In this document: piece by piece, positions 37,445-45,627 of the stretch
Numbering within the stretch: position 1 is the first letter of the stretch
Layout: every line of letters begins with the position of its first letter
Source: a bacterium
GTDB lineage: Bacteria; Electryoneota; B3-LCP
Direction of reading: 5' to 3'
DNA length: 52,812 nt
NCBI GenBank assembly: GCA_026394195.1
Contig: JAPKYS010000066.1
Location: forward strand, 1-52,812
The notes under the pieces: model-generated
Told to the model about the DNA's origin: nothing
The model's database searches: none
The model's input: only the letters and a program-made list of their open reading frames with translations
Made by a program: the position numbers and the translations under genes

Positions 37445-38719
37445 ATGGATAACCGCAAAAATAAATCTGGATGGATAGTAACTTTAGCCGCTACCGGTAT
37501 CGGATTGGCGCTGGGAATTTTATACGCCTGGAGCGTCATCAAAGGAGGAATCCCCGCATCCTGGGGCTGGAGCAACGCGCAGAAAGTGCTGCCATACTCT
37601 ATAGCATGTATCGCATTTTCATTGGCGATGATTCCGGCTGGGCTGATGCAAGACAAAATCGGTCCCCGCCTGGTGGCGACGGTGGGAGGGATCCTGGTGG
37701 GTTTGGGGCTCATCGTCGCCGGATTGTCCGGCTCTTCCCTCAGCGGGTTCGTCCTTGGGTTCGGCGTCTTGGTCGGTATCGGAATCGGTTTCGGATACTC
37801 ATCAGCCACCCCACCCGCTGTCAAATGGTTCCCTGCCAATAAAACCGGAATGATCGCCGGTATCGTTGTGGCTGGCTTCGGTCTGGCGCCGGTCTATATT
37901 GCCCCGTTAGCTACCTGGCTCCTGAACACGTTCAGCATCGCTACCGGGCAGATCGATCCTGCTACTTGTAAGGAGATCATCGAGAAGGGAATCTCGAAAA
38001 CCCTATTGACCTTTGGCATCGGATTTCTTTTTGTAACGGTCGCGCTGGCGCAATTTCTAAAAAATCCGCCGACAGCAACAGAGAAGAAATCACCCTCGGG
38101 TCAACCAGAATCACCATCCAGCAAGGAAAAAAGCTGGAAGCAAATGATGTCTACACCCCAGTTTTACATCCTCTGGTTGATGTATTTCGCCGGCGCCGCC
38201 CCGGGATTGACATTCATCAGCTTCGCGCAGGATCTCGGCAAAAAATCGCTGGGGGAATTAGCTTTTCTCGCCGTTGTGGTGCTGGCGATAGGAAATGCAG
38301 GCGGCAGAGTTTTGGCGGGAATCGTTTCCGATAAAATAGGCCGCCAATGGACCTTGTTCGGCACGATGCTGCTGCAGGCTGGAGCCTTGTCGGTACTCTT
38401 CAGCGCGCAGCACGGAGCAAGCTGGCCGATCCTGCTCCTGTTGTTGATCTTAATCGGCGCTAACTACGGATCGAACCTGGCTCTATTTCCCTCAGCCTCG
38501 AAAGATTATTTCGGACTGAAAAACTTTGGCATCAACTACGGATTTCTCTTCACCGCCTGGGGAGCTGCCGGGTTGATCATGCCCTGGGTCAACGGCAGAA
38601 TCAAGGACCTGACCGGCGATAACGATCTGACCTTCTTTCTGATCATCGGAATGCTGATCTGTTCAGCCGTTCTGACCTTCGTCAGCCGGCGATTGGCTGT
38701 GAAGGAATACGGGCACTAA
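37445..38719 (+). CDS. MFS transporter, OFA (oxalate/formate antiporter) family
   Basis: A 424-residue, 12-helix major facilitator. GILYAWSVIKGGIPASWGWS and GFGYSSATPPAVKWFPANKTGMIAGIVVAGFG (split: YSSATPPAVKWFP, KTGMIAGIVVAGFG) are OFA family signatures, as is the late block NYGFLFTAWGAAGLIMPWV. The family exchanges oxalate, formate or other carboxylates; the substrate here is not determined. A short imperfect hairpin (ATGCT/AGCAT) lies in the preceding gap. Confidence 0.9.
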   Translation: MDNRKNKSGWIVTLAATGIGLALGILYAWSVIKGGIPASWGWSNAQKVLPYSIACIAFSLAMIPAGLMQDKIGPRLVATVGGILVGLGLIVAGLSGSSLSGFVLGFGVLVGIGIGFGYSSATPPAVKWFPANKTGMIAGIVVAGFGLAPVYIAPLATWLLNTFSIATGQIDPATCKEIIEKGISKTLLTFGIGFLFVTVALAQFLKNPPTATEKKSPSGQPESPSSKEKSWKQMMSTPQFYILWLMYFAGAAPGLTFISFAQDLGKKSLGELAFLAVVVLAIGNAGGRVLAGIVSDKIGRQWTLFGTMLLQAGALSVLFSAQHGASWPILLLLLILIGANYGSNLALFPSASKDYFGLKNFGINYGFLFTAWGAAGLIMPWVNGRIKDLTGDNDLTFFLIIGMLICSAVLTFVSRRLAVKEYGH

Positions 38720-38812
38720 ATCAACGCAGCGAGTTTCAATCTCTGCTTTGACGTAGTGGCTTTATTATTCCCCAAAAGCATTAGCGACGAACTTGAATAG
38801 AGAGGAACGCCC

Positions 38813-39106
38813 GTGAAGTACCTCATCGATTCCAAAAGGCCTCTGGATGAAGAGATCGACGTTGAGCGCGAACTGACACACCGCTTGGATATCGCCAACC
38901 AGATCAAGAATCGGTTTCGGACGGATGTGCATTACTTCTATGCCGACCGCGTCGGGATGATCTTCATCGTTGATTTGGATAACGCCGAACAGTTAGCTGA
39001 AATCGTCCTGCTGCTCCGTCGAGCGGAACTCTGCCCCATGATCTACCCCTTGATCACCGCTCCGGCTATGGCCGATGTAATCACTGACGTCGCGCAGATG
39101 ACCTGA
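38813..39106 (+). CDS. Small protein of unknown function
   Basis: A 97-residue protein starting with GTG behind GAGAGGAA. It has an N-terminal KYLIDSK strand, a basic/acidic helix and a second strand VGMIFIVDLDNAEQLAEIV. The layout hints at a dimeric alpha/beta-barrel (YciI- or DUF3303-like) fold, but I do not recognise the family. Its stop overlaps the start of the acetyltransferase (TGATG), so the two are translationally coupled. Confidence 0.65.
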   Translation: MKYLIDSKRPLDEEIDVERELTHRLDIANQIKNRFRTDVHYFYADRVGMIFIVDLDNAEQLAEIVLLLRRAELCPMIYPLITAPAMADVITDVAQMT

Positions 39107-39582
39107 TGGATAAAACAGGACCGATCACCTGGCGCTGGTTCCAATTTCCGGAATTATCAGTCCAATTACTTTATGATATCATCGCTCTGCGGGAACAGGT
39201 TTTCGTCGTAGAGCAGAACTGCCCCTACCTTGACGCGGATGGGTACGATCGACCTGCACTGCACCTGACCGGTCATGATGCATCCGGTTCCTTGATTGCT
39301 TACCTGCGGCTGATTCCACCGGGATACAAATTTGATGATCCTGCGTTAGGAAGAGTGGTCGTTGCGCCAGTGATGAGATTTTCAGGCGTCGGAGTGGCGT
39401 TGATGCTGGAGGGACTGCAAAAAGCCGCCCGGCTTTACCCCGGCAGAGTGGTTCGGATTTCGGCTCAGCAACGTCTGCAGAAATTCTACGAAAAACTCGG
39501 TTTCATCCTGGATAGCGACGTCTATGACGAAGACGGCATCCCCCATTTCGAGATGGTTCATCCGATGCAAGAACAAAAGTAA
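39106..39582 (+). CDS. GNAT acetyltransferase, ElaA-like
   Basis: A 158-residue GNAT protein. LYDIIALREQVFVVEQNCPYLDADGYD and HLTGHDASGSLIAYLRLIPPG match ElaA in layout (split here as REQVFVVEQNCPYLD and AYLRLIPPG), as does the FYEKLGFILDSD end block. The usual acetyl-CoA pyrophosphate loop (RxxGxG/A) is reduced to RFSGVGVAL. The substrate is unknown. It lies between a small coupled gene and TerC. Confidence 0.87.
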   Translation: MDKTGPITWRWFQFPELSVQLLYDIIALREQVFVVEQNCPYLDADGYDRPALHLTGHDASGSLIAYLRLIPPGYKFDDPALGRVVVAPVMRFSGVGVALMLEGLQKAARLYPGRVVRISAQQRLQKFYEKLGFILDSDVYDEDGIPHFEMVHPMQEQK

Positions 39583-39594
39583 CGAATCAGTGAA

Positions 39595-40440
39595 ATGACC
39601 AAGTCTCGTAAACACGACCTCACCCGCGTTTTAATTTGGGTGGCGCTGGCGCTGGCCTTCAATGCCGGTATTTACTTCTTTTGGCCGGCTCGCAACGTGG
39701 CGCACCAGAAAGCTCTGGAGTTTTTCACCGGATATATCATCGAATATTCCCTATCGGTGGACAATCTCTTCGTCTTCATCATGATTTTCCGCTATTTCGG
39801 CGTTAGCGGCACACAGCAGCACCGAGCCTTGAACTGGGGAATCATCGGAGCGATCATCTTTCGCATGTTATTTGTCTTCTTCGGTGTCGCAGCCATTCAT
39901 CTGTTCCATGAAGTCATCTATATCTTTGGGGCAATTCTTATTTTCAGCGCCTACAAGATGGCTTTCGGGCGCGATAGAGAAGTCGAACCCAACAAAATTC
40001 TCATCGTACACTGGTTTCGCAAAATCATGCCGGTAACGGAAGGCTATATCGGAGATCAATTTTTCGTTAAACGAATCGGAGGATTGATGGCGACTCCTTT
40101 ACTGCTGGTGGTGTTGGTCGTCGAGAGTTCAGACATCATGTTCGCTGTGGATTCCATTCCCGCCATCCTGGCGATTACGCAGGATCCCATGATCGTAATA
40201 ACCTCGAATATCTTCGCCATTTTAGGGCTGCGGTCGCTTTATTTCCTGCTGGCGGATTCGATGGAACTCTTCCGGTTCTTAAAACATGGCGTCGCCTTGA
40301 TTCTGGCGTTCGTCGGAATAAAAATGTTGATCATGGACCTCTATAAAGTACCGACGTCGCTTTCATTGATCCTGATCGTCGTAATCTTACTCGTAGCGAT
40401 TCTGGCATCACGAATCATCAAACCGAAGCAGGTTGAATAA
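39595..40440 (+). CDS. TerC/Alx family membrane protein
   Basis: A 281-residue integral membrane protein. Family motifs EYSLSVDNLFVFIMIF and VESSDIMFAVDSIPAILAIT contain the paired acidic residues thought to bind metal ions, and NIFAILGLRSLYF follows. Some TerC proteins act in manganese export (with MntP-like roles) or metallate exoenzymes. mntP also occurs in this window, but about 35 kb away. It begins 12 bases after the acetyltransferase. Confidence 0.92.
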   Translation: MTKSRKHDLTRVLIWVALALAFNAGIYFFWPARNVAHQKALEFFTGYIIEYSLSVDNLFVFIMIFRYFGVSGTQQHRALNWGIIGAIIFRMLFVFFGVAAIHLFHEVIYIFGAILIFSAYKMAFGRDREVEPNKILIVHWFRKIMPVTEGYIGDQFFVKRIGGLMATPLLLVVLVVESSDIMFAVDSIPAILAITQDPMIVITSNIFAILGLRSLYFLLADSMELFRFLKHGVALILAFVGIKMLIMDLYKVPTSLSLILIVVILLVAILASRIIKPKQVE

Positions 40441-40522
40441 TCTGCGCCATGAAACCTCTTGACTTTGACAGGATCAATTTGTATCTTATGGGATTAAATT
40501 CACAAATAGATGGTCAATCGTG

Positions 40523-40900
40523 ATGCTGGGTCTCGGTATCGACGAAATGGAGGTCGCCCGCTTGCAATCCGACCTCGAGGCGAAAACCGGGTTGCGGGAT
40601 GAATTGTTCACGCCCGGTGAGATTGCCTATTGCGAATCCAAACGCTATCCCGCGCCGCATTTTGCCGGCCGTTTCTGCGCCAAAGAGGCGCTATTCAAAG
40701 CCTTGGGTACAGGCTACCGAGAGGGCATGTCCTGGCGCGAAATCGAAGTGACCAACGATTCCCTGGGAAAGCCGTTGTTATCCGTTTCCGGCAAAGTTCA
40801 GGAAAAAATTCAGAGTCTTGGGGTGGATAATATCTTTATATCAATTTCGCATACGCGCGATCACGCCATAGCGATCGTCATCCTGGAAGCCAATAGATAA
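40523..40900 (+). CDS. acpS: Holo-[acyl-carrier-protein] synthase
   Basis: A 125-residue phosphopantetheinyl transferase. GLGIDEMEVARL and RFCAKEALFKALG carry the metal-binding Asp and the Glu/Lys active-site residues, and ISISHTRDHAIAI is the C-terminal family block. It loads phosphopantetheine from CoA onto carrier proteins. The adjacent ATG is chosen, although a GTG one codon upstream is possible. Acetyl-CoA synthetase follows after 12 bases; an acyl carrier protein gene lies 3 kb downstream. Confidence 0.93.
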   Translation: MLGLGIDEMEVARLQSDLEAKTGLRDELFTPGEIAYCESKRYPAPHFAGRFCAKEALFKALGTGYREGMSWREIEVTNDSLGKPLLSVSGKVQEKIQSLGVDNIFISISHTRDHAIAIVILEANR

Positions 40901-40912
40901 ACCGGAGTGAGC

Positions 40913-42628
40913 ATGAGTGAGAGGAAAAGCAATATCGGTTCTTACGAACAGCGGTTACCCAACTTCGACTGGTCGTTAGCTGAACAAGAGTTGGGATATA
41001 AAAAGGGCGATAAAATCAACATCGGCTGGTACCTCAGCGACCGTAATTGTCAGAAGGGTCTGGGGATGAAACTAGCGTTGATCCATGAAGACCACCTGGG
41101 CAATGTCCGGCGATACACTTTCAATGACATGCGGGTGATGACCAACGCCATCGCTCTCTACCTGCAGAAGCTGGGGGTTCAGCCCGGAGAACGCGTTTGC
41201 ATCTTCATGGACCGAGCTCCCGAGCTCTATTTCACATTTCAGGGCATTCTGAAGATGGGAGCGGTGGCTCAGCCGCTGTTTTCCGCTTTCGGTGACGAAT
41301 CCCTGTTCACCCGCCTGGATAACGCCAAGACTACGGCCATTTTCACCCAGAAGAAGCACGTGGCTAAAGTACGCAAGATCCTGGGCACCCTGCCGGCGTT
41401 GCGCCACATCATCATCGTGGACGCCGACGAAAGCACAACCCTGAAAGACCGCGAACTGGCCTACAACATGGAGAAGCAGCCGCGAGTCGAGCAGTTCGAC
41501 GCCTACCCCTCCACCGCCGAGACGCCCTCGGTTCTGCACTACACGTCCGGGACCACCGGTCAACCCAAGGGAGCACAACACGTACACTATTCGATCATTT
41601 CGCAATATCTGACCACGAAATGGGTGCTGGACCTTCAGCCCGACGACATTTACTGGTGCAACGCCGATCCGGGTTGGGTCACCGGCACGTCTTACGGCAT
41701 CATCGGCCCCTGGGTCGCGGGTATCACCCAGGTAGTGCTGGACGCCGGTTTCAGCGCCGAACGCTGGTATCAGTTTATCGAAAAACACAAGATTACCGTC
41801 TGGTATTCGGCTCCCACCGCCATACGTCTGCTGATGCGCGAGGGCACAGACATCGTGCGCAAGTACAACCTCAAATCCCTGCGCCATCTCGCCAGCGTCG
41901 GCGAACCCCTGAATGCAGAAGCCGTGATCTGGTCCAAGGAAGCCTTCGGGCTCTTCTTCCATGACAGCTACTGGCAGACCGAAACCGGCAGCATCGTCAT
42001 TACCAATTATCCCGGAATGACTATCAAACCGGGATCGATGGGTAAACCCTTTCCCGGGATCACTGCCACAGTTCTGGATACCAAAACCTTCGAACCGATC
42101 CAAAAATCCGGCACCGTCGGCTTGATTGCTCTGAAACCGGGCTGGCCATCGATGTTTCGCACCTACTGGAACAACCAGGCGGTTTACGACAGCAAGTTTA
42201 AGAACGGCTGGTACCTGTGCGGGGACCGGGCCAGCATCGATCCGGATGGCTACTTCTGGTTCGTCGGACGAGATGACGACGTGATCAACACTGGCGGGCA
42301 CCTGGTGGGACCGTTTGAGATCGAATCTGCCTTGCTGGAACATCCGGCTGTCGCCGAATCCGCTGCCGTCGGAAAACCCGATCCGGTCAATATGGAGGTT
42401 GTTAAAGCCTTCGTAGCGCTGAAACCCGGCTTCGAACCCAGCGATGATCTCGACCTTGAGATTATGAATTTCATCCGCAAAAAGCTGTCGCCTCTGGCTA
42501 TGCCGCAGGAAATCGAGTTCGTGAAGTCTCTGCCCAAGACCCGAAGCGGCAAGATCATGAGGCGTATGTTGCGCGCTAAGGAATGGGGCGAAGAGATCGG
42601 CGATACCTCGACGCTGGAAAACGATTAA
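40913..42628 (+). CDS. acsA: Acetyl-CoA synthetase, AcsA type
   Basis: A 571-residue AMP-forming ligase (ANL superfamily). The phosphate-binding loop YTSGTTGQPKGAQH, DSYWQTETGS, GWYLCGDRASIDPDGYFWFVGRDDD (split: YLCGDRASIDPDGY, FVGRDDD) and the regulatory lysine motif LPKTRSGKIMRRMLR are all present. It activates acetate or short acyl groups through acyl-adenylate. The GGAG site fits the ATG, not the GTG six bases upstream. The Trp-rich GWYLSDRN N-terminus resembles the shorter Bacillus-type AcsA rather than the 650-residue Acs. Confidence 0.93.
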   Translation: MSERKSNIGSYEQRLPNFDWSLAEQELGYKKGDKINIGWYLSDRNCQKGLGMKLALIHEDHLGNVRRYTFNDMRVMTNAIALYLQKLGVQPGERVCIFMDRAPELYFTFQGILKMGAVAQPLFSAFGDESLFTRLDNAKTTAIFTQKKHVAKVRKILGTLPALRHIIIVDADESTTLKDRELAYNMEKQPRVEQFDAYPSTAETPSVLHYTSGTTGQPKGAQHVHYSIISQYLTTKWVLDLQPDDIYWCNADPGWVTGTSYGIIGPWVAGITQVVLDAGFSAERWYQFIEKHKITVWYSAPTAIRLLMREGTDIVRKYNLKSLRHLASVGEPLNAEAVIWSKEAFGLFFHDSYWQTETGSIVITNYPGMTIKPGSMGKPFPGITATVLDTKTFEPIQKSGTVGLIALKPGWPSMFRTYWNNQAVYDSKFKNGWYLCGDRASIDPDGYFWFVGRDDDVINTGGHLVGPFEIESALLEHPAVAESAAVGKPDPVNMEVVKAFVALKPGFEPSDDLDLEIMNFIRKKLSPLAMPQEIEFVKSLPKTRSGKIMRRMLRAKEWGEEIGDTSTLEND

Positions 42629-42641
42629 AAAGAATAATTCT

Positions 42642-42714
42642 CTCGCAAAGACGCAAAGGCGCTAAGAATAAAAACAAAATGACAGCGATAGTCGGGGTCG
42701 TCCCTGACCCCGAC
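42642..42714. repeat. Dispersed repeats: CGCAAAGACGC element and GTCGGGGTC palindrome
   Basis: A CTCGCAAAGACGCAAAGGCG element is related to the arms flanking the GxxExxY gene. A palindrome ATAGTCGGGGTC/GACCCCGACTAT matches the family seen near 11.1, 11.3 and 51.3 kb, here with a longer stem. Confidence 0.65.
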
Positions 42715-42756
42715 TATCCTTCGGTTTTAACGTGAGCATTTACCCGCGAGACTCGC

Positions 42757-43395
42757 ATGAAAACTTATATACTCCTCATCGCTGTGGTTATCATGACTTC
42801 GACGACATTTGCGCAGAACTTGATGCCTATAGAACTACCCAAGCCCATCACCTCCGGTGGTAAACCTTTGATGGATTGCCTGAAAGAACGGCACAGCACC
42901 CGGGAGTATTCTCCGCAGCCGCTCCCACTGCAAACCTTGTCGAACCTGCTTTGGGCAGCCTGGGGTATCAACCGAGCGGATATCGATAAGCGCACCGCTC
43001 CATCGGCTATGAACCGGCAGGAAGTGGAGGTTTATGTCGCTCTGCCGGATGGCGTCTTTATGTATGACGCCAAAGCCAACAAACTGAATCCGATCTTAGC
43101 CGGTGACCATCGCGCCAAAACCGGCAAGCAGGATTTCGTCAGCATGGCGGCTCTCGATCTGGTCTACGTTGCCGATTTCAGCAAAATGACCGACGTTTCC
43201 GGCGACGACCGCATCCTCTATTCTGCGGCTGACGTCGGGTTCATCGCTCAGAACGTCTATCTTTTCTGCACCTCGGAAAATCTTGGTTGCGTCGTGCGCG
43301 GCTGGGTGGATCGCGCCGAGCTGGCTAAAACGCTGAAACTGCGTGCGGACCAGAAGATCATCCTGGCGCAAACGGTGGGCTTCCCGAAAGAATAA
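42757..43395 (+). CDS. Secreted SagB/ThcOx-type nitroreductase
   Basis: A 212-residue flavoprotein-type oxidoreductase. The first 20 residues form a signal peptide (ILLIAVVIMTSTTFAQ), which is uncommon for nitroreductases. The fold's FMN-binding start RHSTREYSPQPLPLQTLSNLLWAAWGINR (read as RHSTREY and LSNLLWAAWG) and APSAMNRQ match the SagB-like group. The closing block KIILAQTVGFPKE is typical. The substrate is unknown. The tail abuts a repeat-rich segment. Confidence 0.85.
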   Translation: MKTYILLIAVVIMTSTTFAQNLMPIELPKPITSGGKPLMDCLKERHSTREYSPQPLPLQTLSNLLWAAWGINRADIDKRTAPSAMNRQEVEVYVALPDGVFMYDAKANKLNPILAGDHRAKTGKQDFVSMAALDLVYVADFSKMTDVSGDDRILYSAADVGFIAQNVYLFCTSENLGCVVRGWVDRAELAKTLKLRADQKIILAQTVGFPKE

Positions 43396-43402
43396 AAAAA
43401 CA

Positions 43403-43434
43403 TTTCACGCAGAGCTCGCAGAGTTCGCAGAGAA
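43403..43434. repeat. Degenerate copy of the CGCAAAGACGC element
   Basis: TTCACGCAGAGCTCGCAGAG followed by TTCGCAGAG keeps the same roughly 9-base rhythm (CGCA(A/G)AG) as the perfect arms around the GxxExxY gene, but with diverged bases. Confidence 0.5.
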
Positions 43435-43447
43435 AAACAAGAAGAAT

Positions 43448-43956
43448 CTCACGCAAAGACGCAAAGAACGCAAAGAAGAAATTGAAAGCTCTGATATTTC
43501 ACTTAATGTCCATCAGGCAATAGTATTTAAGAAATTGGGTGGTAATAGATGACAGAGAATGAAATCGCTGCAATTGTGGTAGATTGTTGCTATAAGATAC
43601 ATACATCTCTTGGTCCGGGTTTACTGGAGTCTGTTTACGAAGAAATCCTGGCTTATGAAATCGGTAGAAAAGGACTAAAGCTTCAAAGACAGTCTGGATT
43701 ACCGGTTGTGTATGATAACATTGAACTGGACATAGGATTTCGAGCCGACCTTATTGTCGAAGAGAAAGTCATCATTGAGATCAAATCTGTTGAATTATTA
43801 TCCAAAATTCATCATAAACAACTTCAAACCTATCTAAAGCTTACAAGATTAAAATTGGGATTGTTGATCAATTTTAACGTTCTACTCATCAAGGATGGGA
43901 TAAAACGAATTGTAAATAATTTGTAAATTCTTTGCGTTCTTTGCGTCTTTGCGTGA
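43448..43956. mobile_element. GxxExxY cassette bounded by perfect 29-nt inverted repeats
   Basis: The left arm (43448-43476, TCACGCAAAGACGCAAAG and on) and right arm (43928-43956) are exact reverse complements over 29 bases. They enclose only the GxxExxY gene, the right arm starting just after its stop codon. The insert is clearly more A/T-rich than its neighbours. No transposase is present, so it would depend on another enzyme. Mobility is inference. Confidence 0.55.
43549..43926 (+). CDS. GxxExxY protein (PD-(D/E)XK nuclease-like)
   Basis: A 125-residue protein of the GxxExxY family. The naming motif appears as GPGLLESVYEEIL, followed by DIGFRADLIVEEKVIIEIKSVE, which contains the Asp...Glu-x-Lys pattern of the PD-(D/E)XK nuclease superfamily, and the closing block LRLKLGLLINFNVLLIKDGIKRIV (seen as LGLLINFN and IKRIVNN). 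The function is unknown. A GGTGG site lies before the ATG. It is enclosed by inverted repeats and split from its neighbours by A/T-rich sequence. Confidence 0.88.
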   Translation: MTENEIAAIVVDCCYKIHTSLGPGLLESVYEEILAYEIGRKGLKLQRQSGLPVVYDNIELDIGFRADLIVEEKVIIEIKSVELLSKIHHKQLQTYLKLTRLKLGLLINFNVLLIKDGIKRIVNNL

Positions 43957-44024
43957 AAATATTCTTACCAAATTTTGCACCTTTACAAGAAATAAAAACT
44001 AGAAATAAATCCAAAGGAGTTGTC

Positions 44025-44276
44025 ATGGACGAAATGAAAAAAATGATTCTCGATTACGTCCGCCGCGAATACCTGGAAGAGGACGACGATCGAGACCTGA
44101 CTGAAAATACACCGCTGATTTCCGGCGGCATTGTGGATTCATTTTCGATGGTGTCACTGAAGCGTTTCCTGGAGAAGAAATACAGCATCCAGATACCGGA
44201 TGCGGACGCTTCCCCTGAAGCCTTCGACACCGTCAACAAGATCATCGTCCTGGTCAACCGCTTCAAGAAAGCTTAG
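44025..44276 (+). CDS. Acyl carrier protein
   Basis: An 83-residue acidic four-helix carrier protein with an AAGGAG site before the ATG. The phosphopantetheine-attachment serine lies in GGIVDSFSMVSL, a divergent form of the usual DSL motif. It is not the housekeeping AcpP type. It sits ten bases before kbl, so it probably carries or receives an acyl group for that enzyme or a linked pathway. Confidence 0.88.
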   Translation: MDEMKKMILDYVRREYLEEDDDRDLTENTPLISGGIVDSFSMVSLKRFLEKKYSIQIPDADASPEAFDTVNKIIVLVNRFKKA

Positions 44277-44286
44277 GGAGTCAATC

Positions 44287-45534
44287 ATGTCATACAGCGA
44301 TAAAGCGAGAGCAGCTTTTCAGTCTGAACTGAACAACATCAAAGAAGCCGGGCTGTTCAAAGAAGAACGTTATATACACGCTCCGCAGGGAGCTGAAATT
44401 GAGGTCGAATTCCCGGTCGGATCGCCGCCCAAGAGGGTCATCAACCTCTGCGCCAACAACTACCTGGGTCTTTCCAGCCACCCCGAGGTCGTCGCCGCGG
44501 CGCACGACGGTCTGGGGCATCGCGGCTATGGTATGTCCTCAGTGCGTTTCATCTGTGGCACCCAGGACATCCATCGTCAACTTGAAACCAATCTCACCGA
44601 ATTCCTCGGCACCGAAGACACCCTGCTGTTTCCTTCCTGCATGGACGCCAACGCCGGAGTTTTCGAAGCGATCTTGAACGATCAGGACGTTATGATCTCC
44701 GACCGGCTGGTGCACGCTTCCATCGTCGACGGCATGCGCCTCTGCAAAGCCATGACCGATACCTACAAGCATTCCGACATGGGGCATCTGGAAGAGAAGT
44801 TGCAGGAACACCAGGATAAGCGCATCCGCCTGATCATCACCGACGGAGTCTTTTCCATGGACGGTGACGTGGTCAAGTTGGATGAGATTGTGGCGCTGGC
44901 GAAAAAGTACGATGCCATGGTTTTCGTCGATGACTCCCACGCTTCGGGTTTCATGGGCAAAACCGGCCGCGGCACTCCGGAACACTGCGGCGTCCACGGT
45001 CAGATCGACATCATTACCACCACGCTGGGCAAGGCGTTGGGCGGAGCGTCTGGGGGTTGCGTCAGCGGACGCAAGGAACTGGTCGAACTGTGCCGCCAGA
45101 AGGCGCGTCCCTACCTGTTTTCCAATACTGTCGCGCCGGTGATCGTCTCCGGAGCCATCAAGGTGTTGGAATTGATCTCCAAGACCACCGAACGCCGCGA
45201 TAAATTGGAATGGAACACGAACTACTGGCGCAAGCTCCTGACTGAGATCGGTCTGGACATCAAGGCGGGCGACAGCCCCATTGTGCCGGTGATGCTCTAT
45301 AATGCCAAGCTGGCTCAGGATGTCGCCAGAGACATGTTCGCCGAAGGGATCTACGTGGTAGGCTTTTTCTTCCCGGTGGTGCCAAAAGGTCAGGCGCGCA
45401 TTCGCACGCAGCTCTCAGCAGCTCATGACAAAGGGCATCTTGACAAAGCCGCCGCAGCCTTCAAGAAAGTCGGCGCCAAGTACGGTATACTGGGTTTGAA
45501 TAAGAAGCAGATCATCGAGAAGTATGGGATGTAA
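44287..45534 (+). CDS. kbl: Glycine C-acetyltransferase-like alpha-oxoamine synthase
   Basis: A 415-residue PLP enzyme. CANNYLGLSSHP, SVRFICGTQDIH, TDGVFSMDGD, VDDSHASGFMG, the PLP lysine in TTLGKALGGASGG, RPYLFSNTVAP and GFFFPVVPKGQARIRTQLSAAH closely follow Kbl, which interconverts glycine plus acetyl-CoA with 2-amino-3-ketobutyrate. No threonine dehydrogenase gene is adjacent. Instead it follows an acyl carrier protein gene, so an ACP-dependent alpha-oxoamine reaction is a possible alternative. Confidence 0.9.
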   Translation: MSYSDKARAAFQSELNNIKEAGLFKEERYIHAPQGAEIEVEFPVGSPPKRVINLCANNYLGLSSHPEVVAAAHDGLGHRGYGMSSVRFICGTQDIHRQLETNLTEFLGTEDTLLFPSCMDANAGVFEAILNDQDVMISDRLVHASIVDGMRLCKAMTDTYKHSDMGHLEEKLQEHQDKRIRLIITDGVFSMDGDVVKLDEIVALAKKYDAMVFVDDSHASGFMGKTGRGTPEHCGVHGQIDIITTTLGKALGGASGGCVSGRKELVELCRQKARPYLFSNTVAPVIVSGAIKVLELISKTTERRDKLEWNTNYWRKLLTEIGLDIKAGDSPIVPVMLYNAKLAQDVARDMFAEGIYVVGFFFPVVPKGQARIRTQLSAAHDKGHLDKAAAAFKKVGAKYGILGLNKKQIIEKYGM

Positions 45535-45570
45535 GAGATAGCCGTCAGCACTCAGCAATCAGCATTCAGA

Positions 45571-45596
45571 GGGGCGCAGCGTGCTGCGCCCTTTTA
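45571..45596 (+). terminator. Terminator after kbl
   Basis: GGGCGCAGC-GT-GCTGCGCCC followed by TTTTAG. The stem belongs to the same palindrome family as elements near 11.2, 46.2 and 51.3 kb, so this repeat also serves as a terminator. Confidence 0.65.
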
Positions 45597-45627
45597 GCTG
45601 TAAAATTCAACTAAAATATTTGGCAAA

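Noticed and set aside
41072..42343. A 423-codon open frame antisense to the acetyl-CoA synthetase gene
   Set aside because: The sense gene is unmistakable. The antisense translation has no recognisable domain and reflects G/C-rich codon use.
43548..43926. Toxin-antitoxin or defence operon around the GxxExxY gene
   Set aside because: It stands alone between inverted repeats with no partner gene, so only a mobile-cassette reading is supported.
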